This document shows, piece by piece, positions 1 to 7,655 of a stretch of DNA of 41,091 bases (position 1 is its first letter; each line of letters begins with the position of its first letter). Location: the NCBI GenBank assembly GCA_024687165.1, contig JAILEY010000084.1, forward strand, positions 1-41,091, given 5' to 3'. The DNA is from Treponema sp. Its GTDB lineage: Bacteria; Spirochaetota; Spirochaetia; Treponematales; Treponemataceae. The notes under the pieces were generated by a model that saw nothing but the letters and a program-made list of their open reading frames with translations, did not search any database and was not told where the DNA came from. The position numbers and the translations under genes are program-made.

Positions 1-810
1 GCATATGTTGATAATTCATTTAATCCACTTATGATTGCAACGAATATTAAATCATATTTATTGACCATTTTCTACGATTTAAAAAATACATCTACATTAT
101 TATTTTCACTCTTAGTTATTATTTCTTTTATTATTACAGGAATGAAAATAACACAACAAAATAAAACAAATTCATTTATGTTAATTATTCTATCACTTTT
201 AGTTTCCATTCCACTTTCATTTGGAGCCTATATAGGTCTTTCAATGCCTGAGTTTACACCAAGAGCTATTATGGGCCTAGGAGTTTTATTAGGTTGTCTC
301 TCTGTTTTCTCCTTAAAAATTTTTGAACATAGTAATGCAAAAAACTATTATACAAAATTCTCTTGTGTACTTTTGTCATATTGTATAATTGCATATTCAT
401 TTGCATATGGTAATGCTCAAGCCCAACAAAAAAGATATATAAATTTTAGAACTACATTATTATTGAATGACTTATCTAAAATAGTAAAAAATTCAGATGA
501 AACCATTGAAATTCTTTTCAAAAATGAAATAGATTATTGTCCAGAGGTTAAGAACTTAGCAAAATCTTATCCATTAACAAAACGAAGCATAGATGCAGGA
601 TTATGTGATGGAAGATCGTCATTGAATATATTAAAATCATACGGTTTCTGTGATTTCAAGGGGTCAAAAAATCATGATTTTAGGAATGATGATTTACCGA
701 AATTACTCGAATCAGATTATCATATCATTTATGGAAAAGATAATTATTACTTAATTGAATATAAAACTCCAAATCATAAAGTTGTAAAAACAAGATCATT
801 TTATGACTAA
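1..810 (+). CDS. GtrII-type glucosyltransferase, C-terminal part (5' truncated by window)
   Basis: The frame is open from the first base of the window, so the ATG at 31 is probably internal and the gene continues upstream. The visible part is about 270 residues: three or four hydrophobic segments, then a soluble tail of about 130 residues. The segment with PRAIMGLGVLLG followed by a helix and the RYINFRTTLLLNDL stretch resembles the C-terminal half of GtrII-family (O-antigen type) polyprenyl-linked glucosyltransferases, which transfer glucose from undecaprenyl-phosphate-glucose to a surface glycan. That is a family resemblance from memory, not a search result. The gene is strikingly AT-rich, with many TTA, ATA and AAA codons, unlike the genes that follow, which suggests recent acquisition. 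It could also be another polytopic glycan-modifying protein. Confidence 0.5.
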   Translation, partial: AYVDNSFNPLMIATNIKSYLLTIFYDLKNTSTLLFSLLVIISFIITGMKITQQNKTNSFMLIILSLLVSIPLSFGAYIGLSMPEFTPRAIMGLGVLLGCLSVFSLKIFEHSNAKNYYTKFSCVLLSYCIIAYSFAYGNAQAQQKRYINFRTTLLLNDLSKIVKNSDETIEILFKNEIDYCPEVKNLAKSYPLTKRSIDAGLCDGRSSLNILKSYGFCDFKGSKNHDFRNDDLPKLLESDYHIIYGKDNYYLIEYKTPNHKVVKTRSFYD

Positions 811-833
811 TTTTTTGTTAATTTTAAGTCTTA

Positions 834-862
834 TTGTAAAAACAAACTTAAAATACTATAAT
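834..862 (+). promoter_or_regulatory. Sigma70-type promoter directly abutting the YidC-sulfatase start codon
   Basis: TTGTAA (834-839), a 17-base spacer and a perfect TATAAT (857-862). Six bases separate the -10 box from the ATG at 869, so the expected transcription start is the A of the ATG. No Shine-Dalgarno sequence precedes that ATG. A 9-bp perfect inverted repeat (ATTTTAAGT at 821-829, ACTTAAAAT at 846-854) brackets the -35 box; it could be an operator, or a weak terminator of the upstream gene. Confidence 0.55.
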
Positions 863-868
863 TAGTTC

Positions 869-3568
869 ATGTTTTACTCAGTTGTAATTTACCCACTAAC
901 TCAGTTAATAGAGCTTGTTTTTTCATTTTGCAAAAAACTTTTTGATTCTACACCGGTTGCTCTTATTGGAGTAAGCCTTGCAGTAAGTCTCTTTACACTT
1001 CCTCTGTATATTGTTGCAGAACACTGGCAGCAGGTAGAACGCGACAAGCAGAAAAAAATGAAGCCCACGGTAGATAAGATTAAATCTGTCTTCAAGGGTA
1101 ATGAACAGTACATGATTCTTTCTACGTACTACCGACAGCAGCATTATCATCCAATCATGGGATTAAGATCTGCATTTGGTCTTTTAATTCAGATTCCTTT
1201 CTTTACAGCTGCATATACATGTCTTTCTAATATGAGTGCACTTCATGGATCGTCGTTCTGGATTTTCCGTGACCTCGGTTCACCTGACGCTGTTTTTATG
1301 ATCGGTTCTTTCAAGGTAAACATTCTTCCTATCCTTATGACACTTATTAACATGGGATCCGGATTGATATATACAAAAGGACTTGGAATTCGTGACAAAG
1401 TACAGGTATTCGGTCTTGCACTTGTTTTTGTTGCAATTCTGTACAACTCTCCAGCCGGTCTTGTAATGTATTGGACAATGAACAATCTGTTCAGTCTTAT
1501 AAAAAATGTATTCTATAAAATGAAGAATCCTATAAAGGTTCTTTACTATATTGCATGTGCAGCTGTCACAGCATTAATTATCTGGCTGTTTGCATGTCAT
1601 GTTCTTTCTGTAAAAAGAGCTCTTCTTGTAAGTGTTGTCTTTGCAATGGTTTATTTTGCACCACTCTTTGTAAAACTGTGCAACTGGCTTATCGACAATC
1701 CACTTTCATATCTTAAAGACAACAGAAAAATAAGAACTTCTCTTTTCATTCTATCATGTCTTTCTCTTGCGCTGCTTTTGGGACGGCTTATACCAACACT
1801 TCTTATTTCCTCAAGTCCAATGGAGTTTTCAGGAATAGATGGATATGGTAATCCAATGTTTTTTGTAAACAATACATTTATCCAGGCTATAGGTCTCTGT
1901 ATTGTTTGGCCATGTCTTGTATACTTTTTGTTTAAGGAAAGAATACAAACTCTGGCCTCTTTTGGATTTTTCTCACTTCTTCTTATGTCTCTCTTAAATA
2001 CATTTGTATTCCAGGGGAACTATGGAAATCTTTCAAAACTTCTTATTTTTACAGATGCAATAAATGTTGATTCACCAATAAAACTTCAGATTATAAACAT
2101 CTTAAGTATAATTGCAATTTTTGCATTAATAATCGTGCTTATAAAAAAATTTAATGCATCAAAACTCCTTTCTTATATAGCAGGAATGTGTGCATTCAGT
2201 CTATTTGGTGTATCTTTTATGAATTCACAGAAAATCAACAAAGGCTACAATGATTACAAAAGACTTAAAGCACAAGGTGGAGCTACAGAAAAAACAATTC
2301 CTAAAATTTTTCATCTTTCAAGAAATGGGAAAAATGTAATTTACTTATATATGGACAGAGCGCAAAATATGATGATTGAACCATTGTTCAAAGAGTGTCC
2401 AGAGCTTGTTAAATCATTTGATGGCTTCACACTTTACAAGAACACTGTTTCTTTCAACGGACACACTCTGATTGGAGCTGCACCATGCTATGGTGGATAC
2501 GAATATACTCCTGAGGCAATGAACAGAAGAAAAGAAACGACTCTCATAGAAAAACAAAACCAGGCACTTCTTTTACTTCCAAGAATTTTTACAGAACAGG
2601 CTGAAAACTTTAGTGCGACTGTTACAGATCCAACATGGGCAAATTACAATTGGATACCAGATATTTCAATCTTTAATAAATATGAAAAAATCAATGCCCA
2701 TATTACAGACAACAAATATCTGGACAGGTGGTATAAGGATCATAATGAGACAGCAAAACTTGCAGTTACAAGTAAATCCCTTAAAAGAAATATTTTGTGG
2801 TACGGTCTTTTCAGAATGTCTCCTCTTTCTTTAAGACCTGCTTTTTATAACGACGGGAACTATTGGTCAACAAACAAAGAAAACGACGATTTTAATGATT
2901 ATCTTGCAGGGTATTCTGTTCTTGACTATCTGCCGGAATTTACAGACTTTGATTCTAAAACAGAAAACGTTTATATGAATCTAACAAACAACACAACACA
3001 TGATGGAATTTTCCTCCAGGCACCTGAATATACTATCGTTCCAAATGTTACAAATTATGGAACTTCGGAACATGCAAAAGACAGAAGTTACCACAGTTTT
3101 GCAGGTGCATTTAAGCGACTTGGTGAATGGATGGACCTGTTGCAAAAAGAAAATATTTACAATAACTGTAGAATAGTAATAGTTGCGGATCACGGTGCAG
3201 GTGGTAGCAACAATGACTACGAAAACACAGACAAACTGAATAAAATTGGTACGGAACATTATCATCCTCTTTTAATGGTTAAAGATTTTGGTGAAACCGG
3301 TGAACTAAAAATAGACACAGAAAATTTTATGACTAATGCCGATACTCCTTTGCTTCTAACAGAAGGAATCATACAGGATGCAAAAAATCCATTCACAGGG
3401 AAAAAGCTTGAACCTGATAAAGAAAATGGAGTACTTGTATGTACATCCGATATTTGGATGCCGCATCACAACAAGAGTAAATATGTTTTTACCGCCAAGA
3501 AGAATGAATGGTGGCGTGTTAAGCAAAATATTTTTAAAGATGCAAACTGGACTCAGGAGGATCACTAA
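869..3568 (+). CDS. YidC/Oxa1-like domain fused to membrane-anchored sulfatase/LTA-synthase-like domain
   Basis: An 899-residue fusion. Residues 1-220 resemble the YidC/Oxa1 insertase core (hydrophobic segment 27-50, basic hydrophilic loop 52-80, further segments near 100-120, 145-170 and 178-200). Residues 222-452 add about seven more membrane segments. Residues 488-890 look like an alkaline-phosphatase-superfamily sulfatase/phosphoglycerol transferase domain: Asp496 in YLYMDRAQ, a candidate nucleophile Thr533 in NGHTLIG, Asp774-His775 in VADHGAGG, and His797/His799 in EHYHPLLMVKDFG. Family knowledge: LtaS-type domains transfer glycerol phosphate from phosphatidylglycerol outside the membrane. 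The next gene starts two bases downstream and encodes a CDP-glycerol glycerophosphotransferase relative, which supports a role in a phosphate-containing surface polymer. The start matches the usual YidC N-terminus. Whether the YidC part inserts proteins or moves glycolipid is unknown. Confidence 0.75.
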   Translation: MFYSVVIYPLTQLIELVFSFCKKLFDSTPVALIGVSLAVSLFTLPLYIVAEHWQQVERDKQKKMKPTVDKIKSVFKGNEQYMILSTYYRQQHYHPIMGLRSAFGLLIQIPFFTAAYTCLSNMSALHGSSFWIFRDLGSPDAVFMIGSFKVNILPILMTLINMGSGLIYTKGLGIRDKVQVFGLALVFVAILYNSPAGLVMYWTMNNLFSLIKNVFYKMKNPIKVLYYIACAAVTALIIWLFACHVLSVKRALLVSVVFAMVYFAPLFVKLCNWLIDNPLSYLKDNRKIRTSLFILSCLSLALLLGRLIPTLLISSSPMEFSGIDGYGNPMFFVNNTFIQAIGLCIVWPCLVYFLFKERIQTLASFGFFSLLLMSLLNTFVFQGNYGNLSKLLIFTDAINVDSPIKLQIINILSIIAIFALIIVLIKKFNASKLLSYIAGMCAFSLFGVSFMNSQKINKGYNDYKRLKAQGGATEKTIPKIFHLSRNGKNVIYLYMDRAQNMMIEPLFKECPELVKSFDGFTLYKNTVSFNGHTLIGAAPCYGGYEYTPEAMNRRKETTLIEKQNQALLLLPRIFTEQAENFSATVTDPTWANYNWIPDISIFNKYEKINAHITDNKYLDRWYKDHNETAKLAVTSKSLKRNILWYGLFRMSPLSLRPAFYNDGNYWSTNKENDDFNDYLAGYSVLDYLPEFTDFDSKTENVYMNLTNNTTHDGIFLQAPEYTIVPNVTNYGTSEHAKDRSYHSFAGAFKRLGEWMDLLQKENIYNNCRIVIVADHGAGGSNNDYENTDKLNKIGTEHYHPLLMVKDFGETGELKIDTENFMTNADTPLLLTEGIIQDAKNPFTGKKLEPDKENGVLVCTSDIWMPHHNKSKYVFTAKKNEWWRVKQNIFKDANWTQEDH

Positions 3569-3569
3569 A

Positions 3570-4856
3570 ATGCTTTTTAATAATTTTCTATACATTGATC
3601 CTGGAACCGGAAGTATGCTCTTTTCTGTGTTTATTGGAGCTGCGGCAACTTTGTTTTTTCTTGCACGTGCTGCATTCTTAAAAATCCAGCTTCTGTTTGC
3701 AGGGAAAAAAGCTGGTGAAGCAATTAAAGCAGGTCGTAAAAAATATGTAATTTACAACGAAGGAAAACAGTACTGGAATGTTTTTAAGCCGGTTCTCGAT
3801 GCCTTTGAAAAAAAACAGACACCTGTTACCTATCTTACATCTTATAGTGAAGACCCGGTATTTGAAGCAGGCTATAGTTTCGTAAAGGCAGAATACATCG
3901 GTGAAGGCAACAAAGCTTTTGCCCGTCTTAATCTTTTAAGTGCCGACGTTGTTCTTATGACAACCCCAGGTCTTGATGTCTATCAGATGAAACGCAGTAA
4001 AAACGTAAAACACTATGCACATCTCCGTCACGGTTCTGGAGATGCCACCATGTACCGTCTTTTCGGAATTGATTATTTTGATTCAGTTCTCTTAACAGGA
4101 GATTACCAGAAGGAAGACATCCGTTATCTGGAAAAGGAACGCGGCATAAAGGAAAAGGAGCTTGTAACAGTCGGCTGTACCTATCTTGATGAATTAAAAA
4201 GAAAAATGGAAGAAATTCCTTCAGAAGAAAATCATAAGTTCACGGTTTTACTCTGCCCTTCCTGGGGACCAAGTGCAATTCTTTCTAAATACGGAGAGAA
4301 ACTTCTTGATCCGCTTCTTGCAACCGGGTGGCATGTTATTGTACGTCCGCATCCGCAGTCAAAAAAATCGGAAGCAGAAATGCTTGAACGTCTTCAGAAA
4401 AAATACGAAGATGCAGACAACATTGAATGGAACTTTGACAGGGACAACATTTATGCTTTAAAACGTGCCGACATTATGATAAGCGACTTCAGCTCCGTAA
4501 TATATGACTATACCTTCCTCTGCGACAAGCCTGTTATGTACGTAAATGCAGACCTTGACCTGCGCATTTATGATGCAAGCGAAGTATACACAGAAGACGG
4601 TACACAAAAACGCATCTGGCAGTTTACAACCCTGGAAAAAATCGGAATTGAACTAAAGGAAGAACAGTTTTCTGACATTAAAAACGTTATTCAGAATGCA
4701 TCAGATTCGCCTGTTCTTGCAAAAGCACGCGCAGAAGCAAAAGCCCAGGCCTGGATGCACATCGGAGAAGCAGGAGAACGTACGGCTCAGTTCATGATTG
4801 ATAAATCTGATGAACTGGAAAAACTTTCTTCAGAAAAGAAAAAGGAGGCAGAATAA
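3570..4856 (+). CDS. CDP-glycerol glycerophosphotransferase family protein (TagB/TagF-like)
   Basis: 428 residues from the ATG at 3570, chosen because AGGAGG lies at 3555-3560; a longer in-frame start at 3378 would lie inside the previous gene. The N-terminus has the YIDPGTGSM motif and one membrane segment (about 15-40). The rest matches the GT-B teichoic-acid polymerase family: RHGSGD (candidate catalytic His), RPHPQS, and SDFSSVIYDYTFLCDKPVMY near the C-terminus. Such enzymes move glycerol- or ribitol-phosphate from the CDP-activated form onto a glycan or lipid on the cytoplasmic face. The gene is almost fused to the YidC-sulfatase gene and overlaps the nucleotidyltransferase gene by one base (TAATG), so the three are very likely co-translated. 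The actual alcohol phosphate donor is not determined by the sequence. Confidence 0.8.
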   Translation: MLFNNFLYIDPGTGSMLFSVFIGAAATLFFLARAAFLKIQLLFAGKKAGEAIKAGRKKYVIYNEGKQYWNVFKPVLDAFEKKQTPVTYLTSYSEDPVFEAGYSFVKAEYIGEGNKAFARLNLLSADVVLMTTPGLDVYQMKRSKNVKHYAHLRHGSGDATMYRLFGIDYFDSVLLTGDYQKEDIRYLEKERGIKEKELVTVGCTYLDELKRKMEEIPSEENHKFTVLLCPSWGPSAILSKYGEKLLDPLLATGWHVIVRPHPQSKKSEAEMLERLQKKYEDADNIEWNFDRDNIYALKRADIMISDFSSVIYDYTFLCDKPVMYVNADLDLRIYDASEVYTEDGTQKRIWQFTTLEKIGIELKEEQFSDIKNVIQNASDSPVLAKARAEAKAQAWMHIGEAGERTAQFMIDKSDELEKLSSEKKKEAE

Positions 4857-5602
4857 TGCAGGCAATGATTTTAGCTGCAGGAACAGGTTCAAGACTCAGA
4901 CCGCTTACAAACGAAGTTCCTAAATGCATGGTAAAAGTAAACGGCGTTCCAATGATTGAGCGCGCAATAGATGCGCTTGTTGCAGCCGGAATTAAAAAGC
5001 TCATAATCGGGCTTGGATATAAAAGCGAAGTGTTAAAGGATTTTATCCGTACAACTTTTGATGAAAAACGACTTAACGGAATGACAATCGAATTCGGAGA
5101 AAACCCTGACTATGATAAGACAAACAACATCTATTCGCTTTATCTTTTAAAAGATTTCTTTTCTGCTGATGACACGCTTCTTTTGGAAAGTGATCTTATC
5201 TACAGACCGGAAATCATCAGGGAGCTTGTAAACTCAAAGGAAAAAAATCTTGCAGTCGTAAGCCGCTGGGAAGACTGGATGGACGGAACGGTAACCCTTC
5301 TTGACAGCACAGACGGAATTACAAACTTCATCGTAAAGAAAAATCAGAAGGAAGAGGAAAAACCTTCTTACTATAAAACAGTAAACATCTACAGGTTTTC
5401 AAAAGAGTTTACAAATAATTACTATCTTCCGTTTCTTAAAACTTACATGGACGTATTCGGGAAAAACTCCTACTACGAAACCTGCCTTAAGTTTATTGCA
5501 GAAACAGATTCTTCCCTGCTTAAGGGCTTTAAGATTGACCAGAGCGTATGGTACGAAATAGACAATCAGGACGATCTTAAAGTTGCAGAACAGAGGTTTT
5601 AA
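4856..5602 (+). CDS. Nucleotidyltransferase, CTP:phosphocholine / phosphonate cytidylyltransferase-like (LicC/PntC family)
   Basis: 248 residues with the GT-A nucleotidyltransferase signature MILAAGTGSRLRPLT and the activating lysine in EVPKCMVKVNG. The stretch TNNIYSLYLLKDFF and the terminal YEIDNQDDLKVAEQ follow the pattern of LicC-type phosphocholine cytidylyltransferases rather than sugar-phosphate enzymes. LLESDLIY and YYKTVNIYRFS recall the PntC (2-aminoethylphosphonate) branch known from Treponema denticola. It would supply a CDP-activated head group to the glycerophosphotransferase-like protein encoded just upstream. No licA/licB kinase-transporter genes or pepM/ppd phosphonate genes are in the window, so the substrate (phosphocholine, aminoethylphosphonate, glycerol phosphate or another) is open. 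Confidence 0.7.
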   Translation: MQAMILAAGTGSRLRPLTNEVPKCMVKVNGVPMIERAIDALVAAGIKKLIIGLGYKSEVLKDFIRTTFDEKRLNGMTIEFGENPDYDKTNNIYSLYLLKDFFSADDTLLLESDLIYRPEIIRELVNSKEKNLAVVSRWEDWMDGTVTLLDSTDGITNFIVKKNQKEEEKPSYYKTVNIYRFSKEFTNNYYLPFLKTYMDVFGKNSYYETCLKFIAETDSSLLKGFKIDQSVWYEIDNQDDLKVAEQRF

Positions 5603-5613
5603 CTTAACTAACC

Positions 5614-6690
5614 ATGCAGGAAAAGCTTCTCATAAACGGAAATTTTTTGAACAGAAATCTCACGGGAATTGAACGCTTCTCCTTTGAAGTTTTAGCCAGG
5701 TTTGATTCCCTGCTTAAGGCTGCTGATGATGTTTCAATTCTTGTTTCCGCAAATGCTAAGTTTATTCCGCAATATAAAAATATTAAAATCCTTAAATCAA
5801 AAAAAGGGATTAGTTCTTTTCCAAAATGGGATCTCTTTGAGTTTAAGAAAGCCTGTAAAAAAAATAAGACTCAGGGCTTGAGCTTTTCTAACACTGCCCC
5901 GCTTGGAAAATATTGTGGCTATGCTTTTATTCACGACATTTACGCTGTGGATTTCCCAGAGGATTTTACTTCTAAAAAAGAAAAGCTTATAAAACTTTAC
6001 TGCAAGCTCAATTATAAAAATATTGCAAGAAATGCTAAAAAAGTTTTAACAGTTTCACTCTTTAGTAAAAAGCAGATTCAAAACGCTTATAAAGTTGAGG
6101 ATTCAAAAATTGAAGTTATTCCAAACGGATGGGAACATTTTTTAAACGTAAAGGAAGATGATTCAATTTTTGAAAAATATCCTGATTTAAAAAAAGGCAG
6201 TTTTTATTTTACGCTTGGCTCCCTTCAGAAAAGAAAAAATCTTAAATGGATTGTTCAATACGCAAAAAATCATTCTGATGAAAAATTTGCAATTTCCGGT
6301 AAAGTGATTTCAGGTCTTGAATCACAGGAAATATCCGAGCTGAAAAATCTGCAGAATGTAACTTTACTCGGCTATGTTTCTGATGAAGAAGTTAAGGCGC
6401 TTATGAAAAACTGCAAAGCCTTTGTCTTCCCCTCTTACTATGAAGGATTCGGGATTCCGCCTCTTGAAGCATTGTCCGTTGGTGCAAGAATTATAGTCGC
6501 AAAATCAGCAAGCCTCCCGGAAATATACGGAGAGGCTGCGGTTTATATTGACGACCAAAATCCTGACTGCAATCTAAATGAACTTTTAAAAAATACAAAA
6601 ATTTCTGACACAAAAGTTAAAGAAGTTTTAGAGAAATACACATATCAGAATGCTGCAGAAAAACTCTACAAAGTAATTTTTGAAAAATAA
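5614..6690 (+). CDS. Glycosyltransferase family 4 (GT-B)
   Basis: 358 residues, a GT-B retaining glycosyltransferase. The N-terminal domain carries LLINGNFLNRNLTGIERF, and the linker motif VSLFSKKQI is followed by IEVIPNG. The C-terminal donor domain has the EX7E region YYEGFGIPPLEALSVGA and a LPEIYGEAAVYID segment. These features fit the GT4 family; donor and acceptor sugars cannot be read from the sequence. The gene starts 11 bases after the nucleotidyltransferase gene and probably ends the operon. It likely adds a sugar to the surface polymer made by its neighbours. Confidence 0.85.
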   Translation: MQEKLLINGNFLNRNLTGIERFSFEVLARFDSLLKAADDVSILVSANAKFIPQYKNIKILKSKKGISSFPKWDLFEFKKACKKNKTQGLSFSNTAPLGKYCGYAFIHDIYAVDFPEDFTSKKEKLIKLYCKLNYKNIARNAKKVLTVSLFSKKQIQNAYKVEDSKIEVIPNGWEHFLNVKEDDSIFEKYPDLKKGSFYFTLGSLQKRKNLKWIVQYAKNHSDEKFAISGKVISGLESQEISELKNLQNVTLLGYVSDEEVKALMKNCKAFVFPSYYEGFGIPPLEALSVGARIIVAKSASLPEIYGEAAVYIDDQNPDCNLNELLKNTKISDTKVKEVLEKYTYQNAAEKLYKVIFEK

Positions 6691-6702
6691 TTTTAACAAA
6701 AA

Positions 6703-6739
6703 AAGCCTGACTTCTGCAGCAAATGCAAAAATCAGGCTT
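6703..6739 (-). terminator. Intrinsic terminator of rpiB (possibly bidirectional)
   Basis: AAGCCTGA (6703-6710) pairs with TCAGGCTT (6732-6739) around a 21-base loop. On the - strand the stem is followed by a run of T, the ideal layout for ending rpiB transcription. On the + strand the following tract is CTCTATTTT, a weaker terminator for the glycosyltransferase gene. Confidence 0.7.
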
Positions 6740-6765
6740 CTCTATTTTAAAATCAAACTGTAATT

Positions 6766-7206
6766 TTATTTCCAGTACTGTTCAAGCATGTCTACTCTTT
6801 TCTGGTGATGCTGCCCCATAAATTCAGCAGACAAGAATGATTTTACGATTGCAAGGCAAAGTTCAACGCCGATGATTCTAGCTCCCATGCAGAGAACGTT
6901 TGCATTGTTGTGAAGTCTTGTAAGGCGGGCAGATTCTGTGTCACCGCAAAGACCTGCACGAATTCCTTTATGCTTGTTAGCTGCAATGCTCATTCCGATT
7001 CCAGTTCCGCAGATAAGAATTCCAAGATCAGCTTTTCCTTCTGTAATGTCCTTGCAGACAGCATCCGCATATTCAGGATAATCAACAGAATCTGTTGTGT
7101 TTGTTCCAAAATCATGAACTTCATATCCTTCCTTTTTAAGAAGTTCCACAACCTTAGCCTTATAATCAGGACCTGCATGATCACAAGCAATTGCAATAGT
7201 TTTCAT
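6766..7206 (-). CDS. rpiB: Ribose-5-phosphate isomerase B
   Basis: 146 residues starting MKTIAIACDHAG, typical of RpiB. The enzyme interconverts ribose 5-phosphate and ribulose 5-phosphate in the pentose phosphate pathway (RpiB/LacAB family). The CGTGIGMSIAANKHKGIRA segment holds the active-site Cys and phosphate-binding loop, and ARLTRLHNNANVLCMGAR is also conserved. The ATG at 7206 is preferred over a TTG at 7215 because a GAGG ribosome-binding site lies nine bases upstream (7216-7219). The gene stands alone and reversed between two + strand glycosyltransferase runs, with its own terminator and probably its own promoter. Confidence 0.93.
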   Translation of the reverse strand: MKTIAIACDHAGPDYKAKVVELLKKEGYEVHDFGTNTTDSVDYPEYADAVCKDITEGKADLGILICGTGIGMSIAANKHKGIRAGLCGDTESARLTRLHNNANVLCMGARIIGVELCLAIVKSFLSAEFMGQHHQKRVDMLEQYWK

Positions 7207-7235
7207 AAAAATCAACCTCGAATAAGTTTTTGTGT

Positions 7236-7241
7236 ATTATA
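7236..7241 (-). promoter_or_regulatory. Candidate -10 box for rpiB
   Basis: A perfect TATAAT on the - strand, about 30 bases upstream of the rpiB ATG and in front of its GAGG site. The -35 region is only a long T tract (A-rich on the + strand, 7242-7264), so the -35 box is not identifiable and the A/T tracts may compensate. Confidence 0.4.
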
Positions 7242-7291
7242 TAAAAAAAAATATAAAAAAAAAAGTATATGTATAAAAGTTGCTTCCGTTC

Positions 7292-7393
7292 AAAAATCAA
7301 GCTGACAGCACCGCTAGCTAGCGTCGCTGGACACGCAGCGCGGCAAGGAAACTATCGTTCCACGCTGCGAGTCCTGCTGCCATCCTGATTTTT
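7292..7393 (+). repeat. Structured repeat, copy A (outer stem, two inner hairpins, 16-nt conserved loop)
   Basis: Part of the gene-free stretch 7207-7672. Outer arms AAAAATCAAGCTGACAGCA (7292-7310) and TGCTGCCATCCTGATTTTT (7375-7393) pair at 16 of 19 positions. Inside lie a 12-bp palindrome CGCTAGCTAGCG (7312-7323) and a hairpin with stem CGCAGCG / CGCTGCG (7334-7340, 7363-7369) plus an inner GG/CC (7342-7343, 7360-7361). Its loop is CAAGGAAACTATCGTT (7344-7359). It is more GC-rich than its surroundings. The same layout, with a nearly identical loop but unrelated stems, recurs inverted at 7490-7620. It may be a REP-like or MITE-like element or a structured RNA. Confidence 0.7.
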
Positions 7394-7489
7394 TCACTCG
7401 CGCAACATTATTTCTTTTTCTATTTTCTAAAAAAAATGAAATTATTTTATAAAAAAAACTTATGAGTTCAATTTATGAAACCAACATGA

Positions 7490-7620
7490 AAAAATACGCG
7501 AGGAGTGAGACGGCTGAACAAAATGACTCGTTATCCGGAATGATAGTTTCTTTGCCGGATAACGAGTCAAGGGGCTTATGCCCCGTTTTTGGGCAGCCGG
7601 ATCACGACGGGAGTATTTTT
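7490..7620 (-). repeat. Structured repeat, copy B (inverted relative to copy A)
   Basis: Read on the - strand it has the same topology as copy A. The 27-base outer arms (7490-7516 and 7594-7620) pair at about 21 positions and end in AAAAATAC / GTATTTTT. An inner hairpin GGGGC-loop-GCCCC lies at 7571-7584. A perfect 15-bp stem TGACTCGTTATCCGG / CCGGATAACGAGTCA (7524-7538, 7555-7569) carries the loop which on the - strand reads CAAAGAAACTATCATT, 14 of 16 identical to copy A. The stem sequences of the two copies are unrelated yet both pair fully. On the + strand the GGGGC hairpin is followed by GTTTTT, so it could also act as a terminator or attenuator before the downstream glycosyltransferase operon. 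Confidence 0.7.
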
Positions 7621-7655
7621 TTATATTATTCACATGCTTGAACTGAGGGGTGTTT

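Noticed and set aside
3378-3569. Earlier in-frame start (3378) for the glycerophosphotransferase-like gene
   Set aside because: It overlaps the YidC-sulfatase gene extensively, whereas the ATG at 3570 has a full AGGAGG site and the family N-terminus.
6910-7305. ORF opposite rpiB on the + strand
   Set aside because: It is a shadow of the strongly supported rpiB frame.
7286-7410. Integron attC-like recombination site in copy A
   Set aside because: Treponema denticola carries an integron, and cruciform sites invite the idea, but the RYYYAAC...GTTRRRY core is not in the right order or orientation on either strand.
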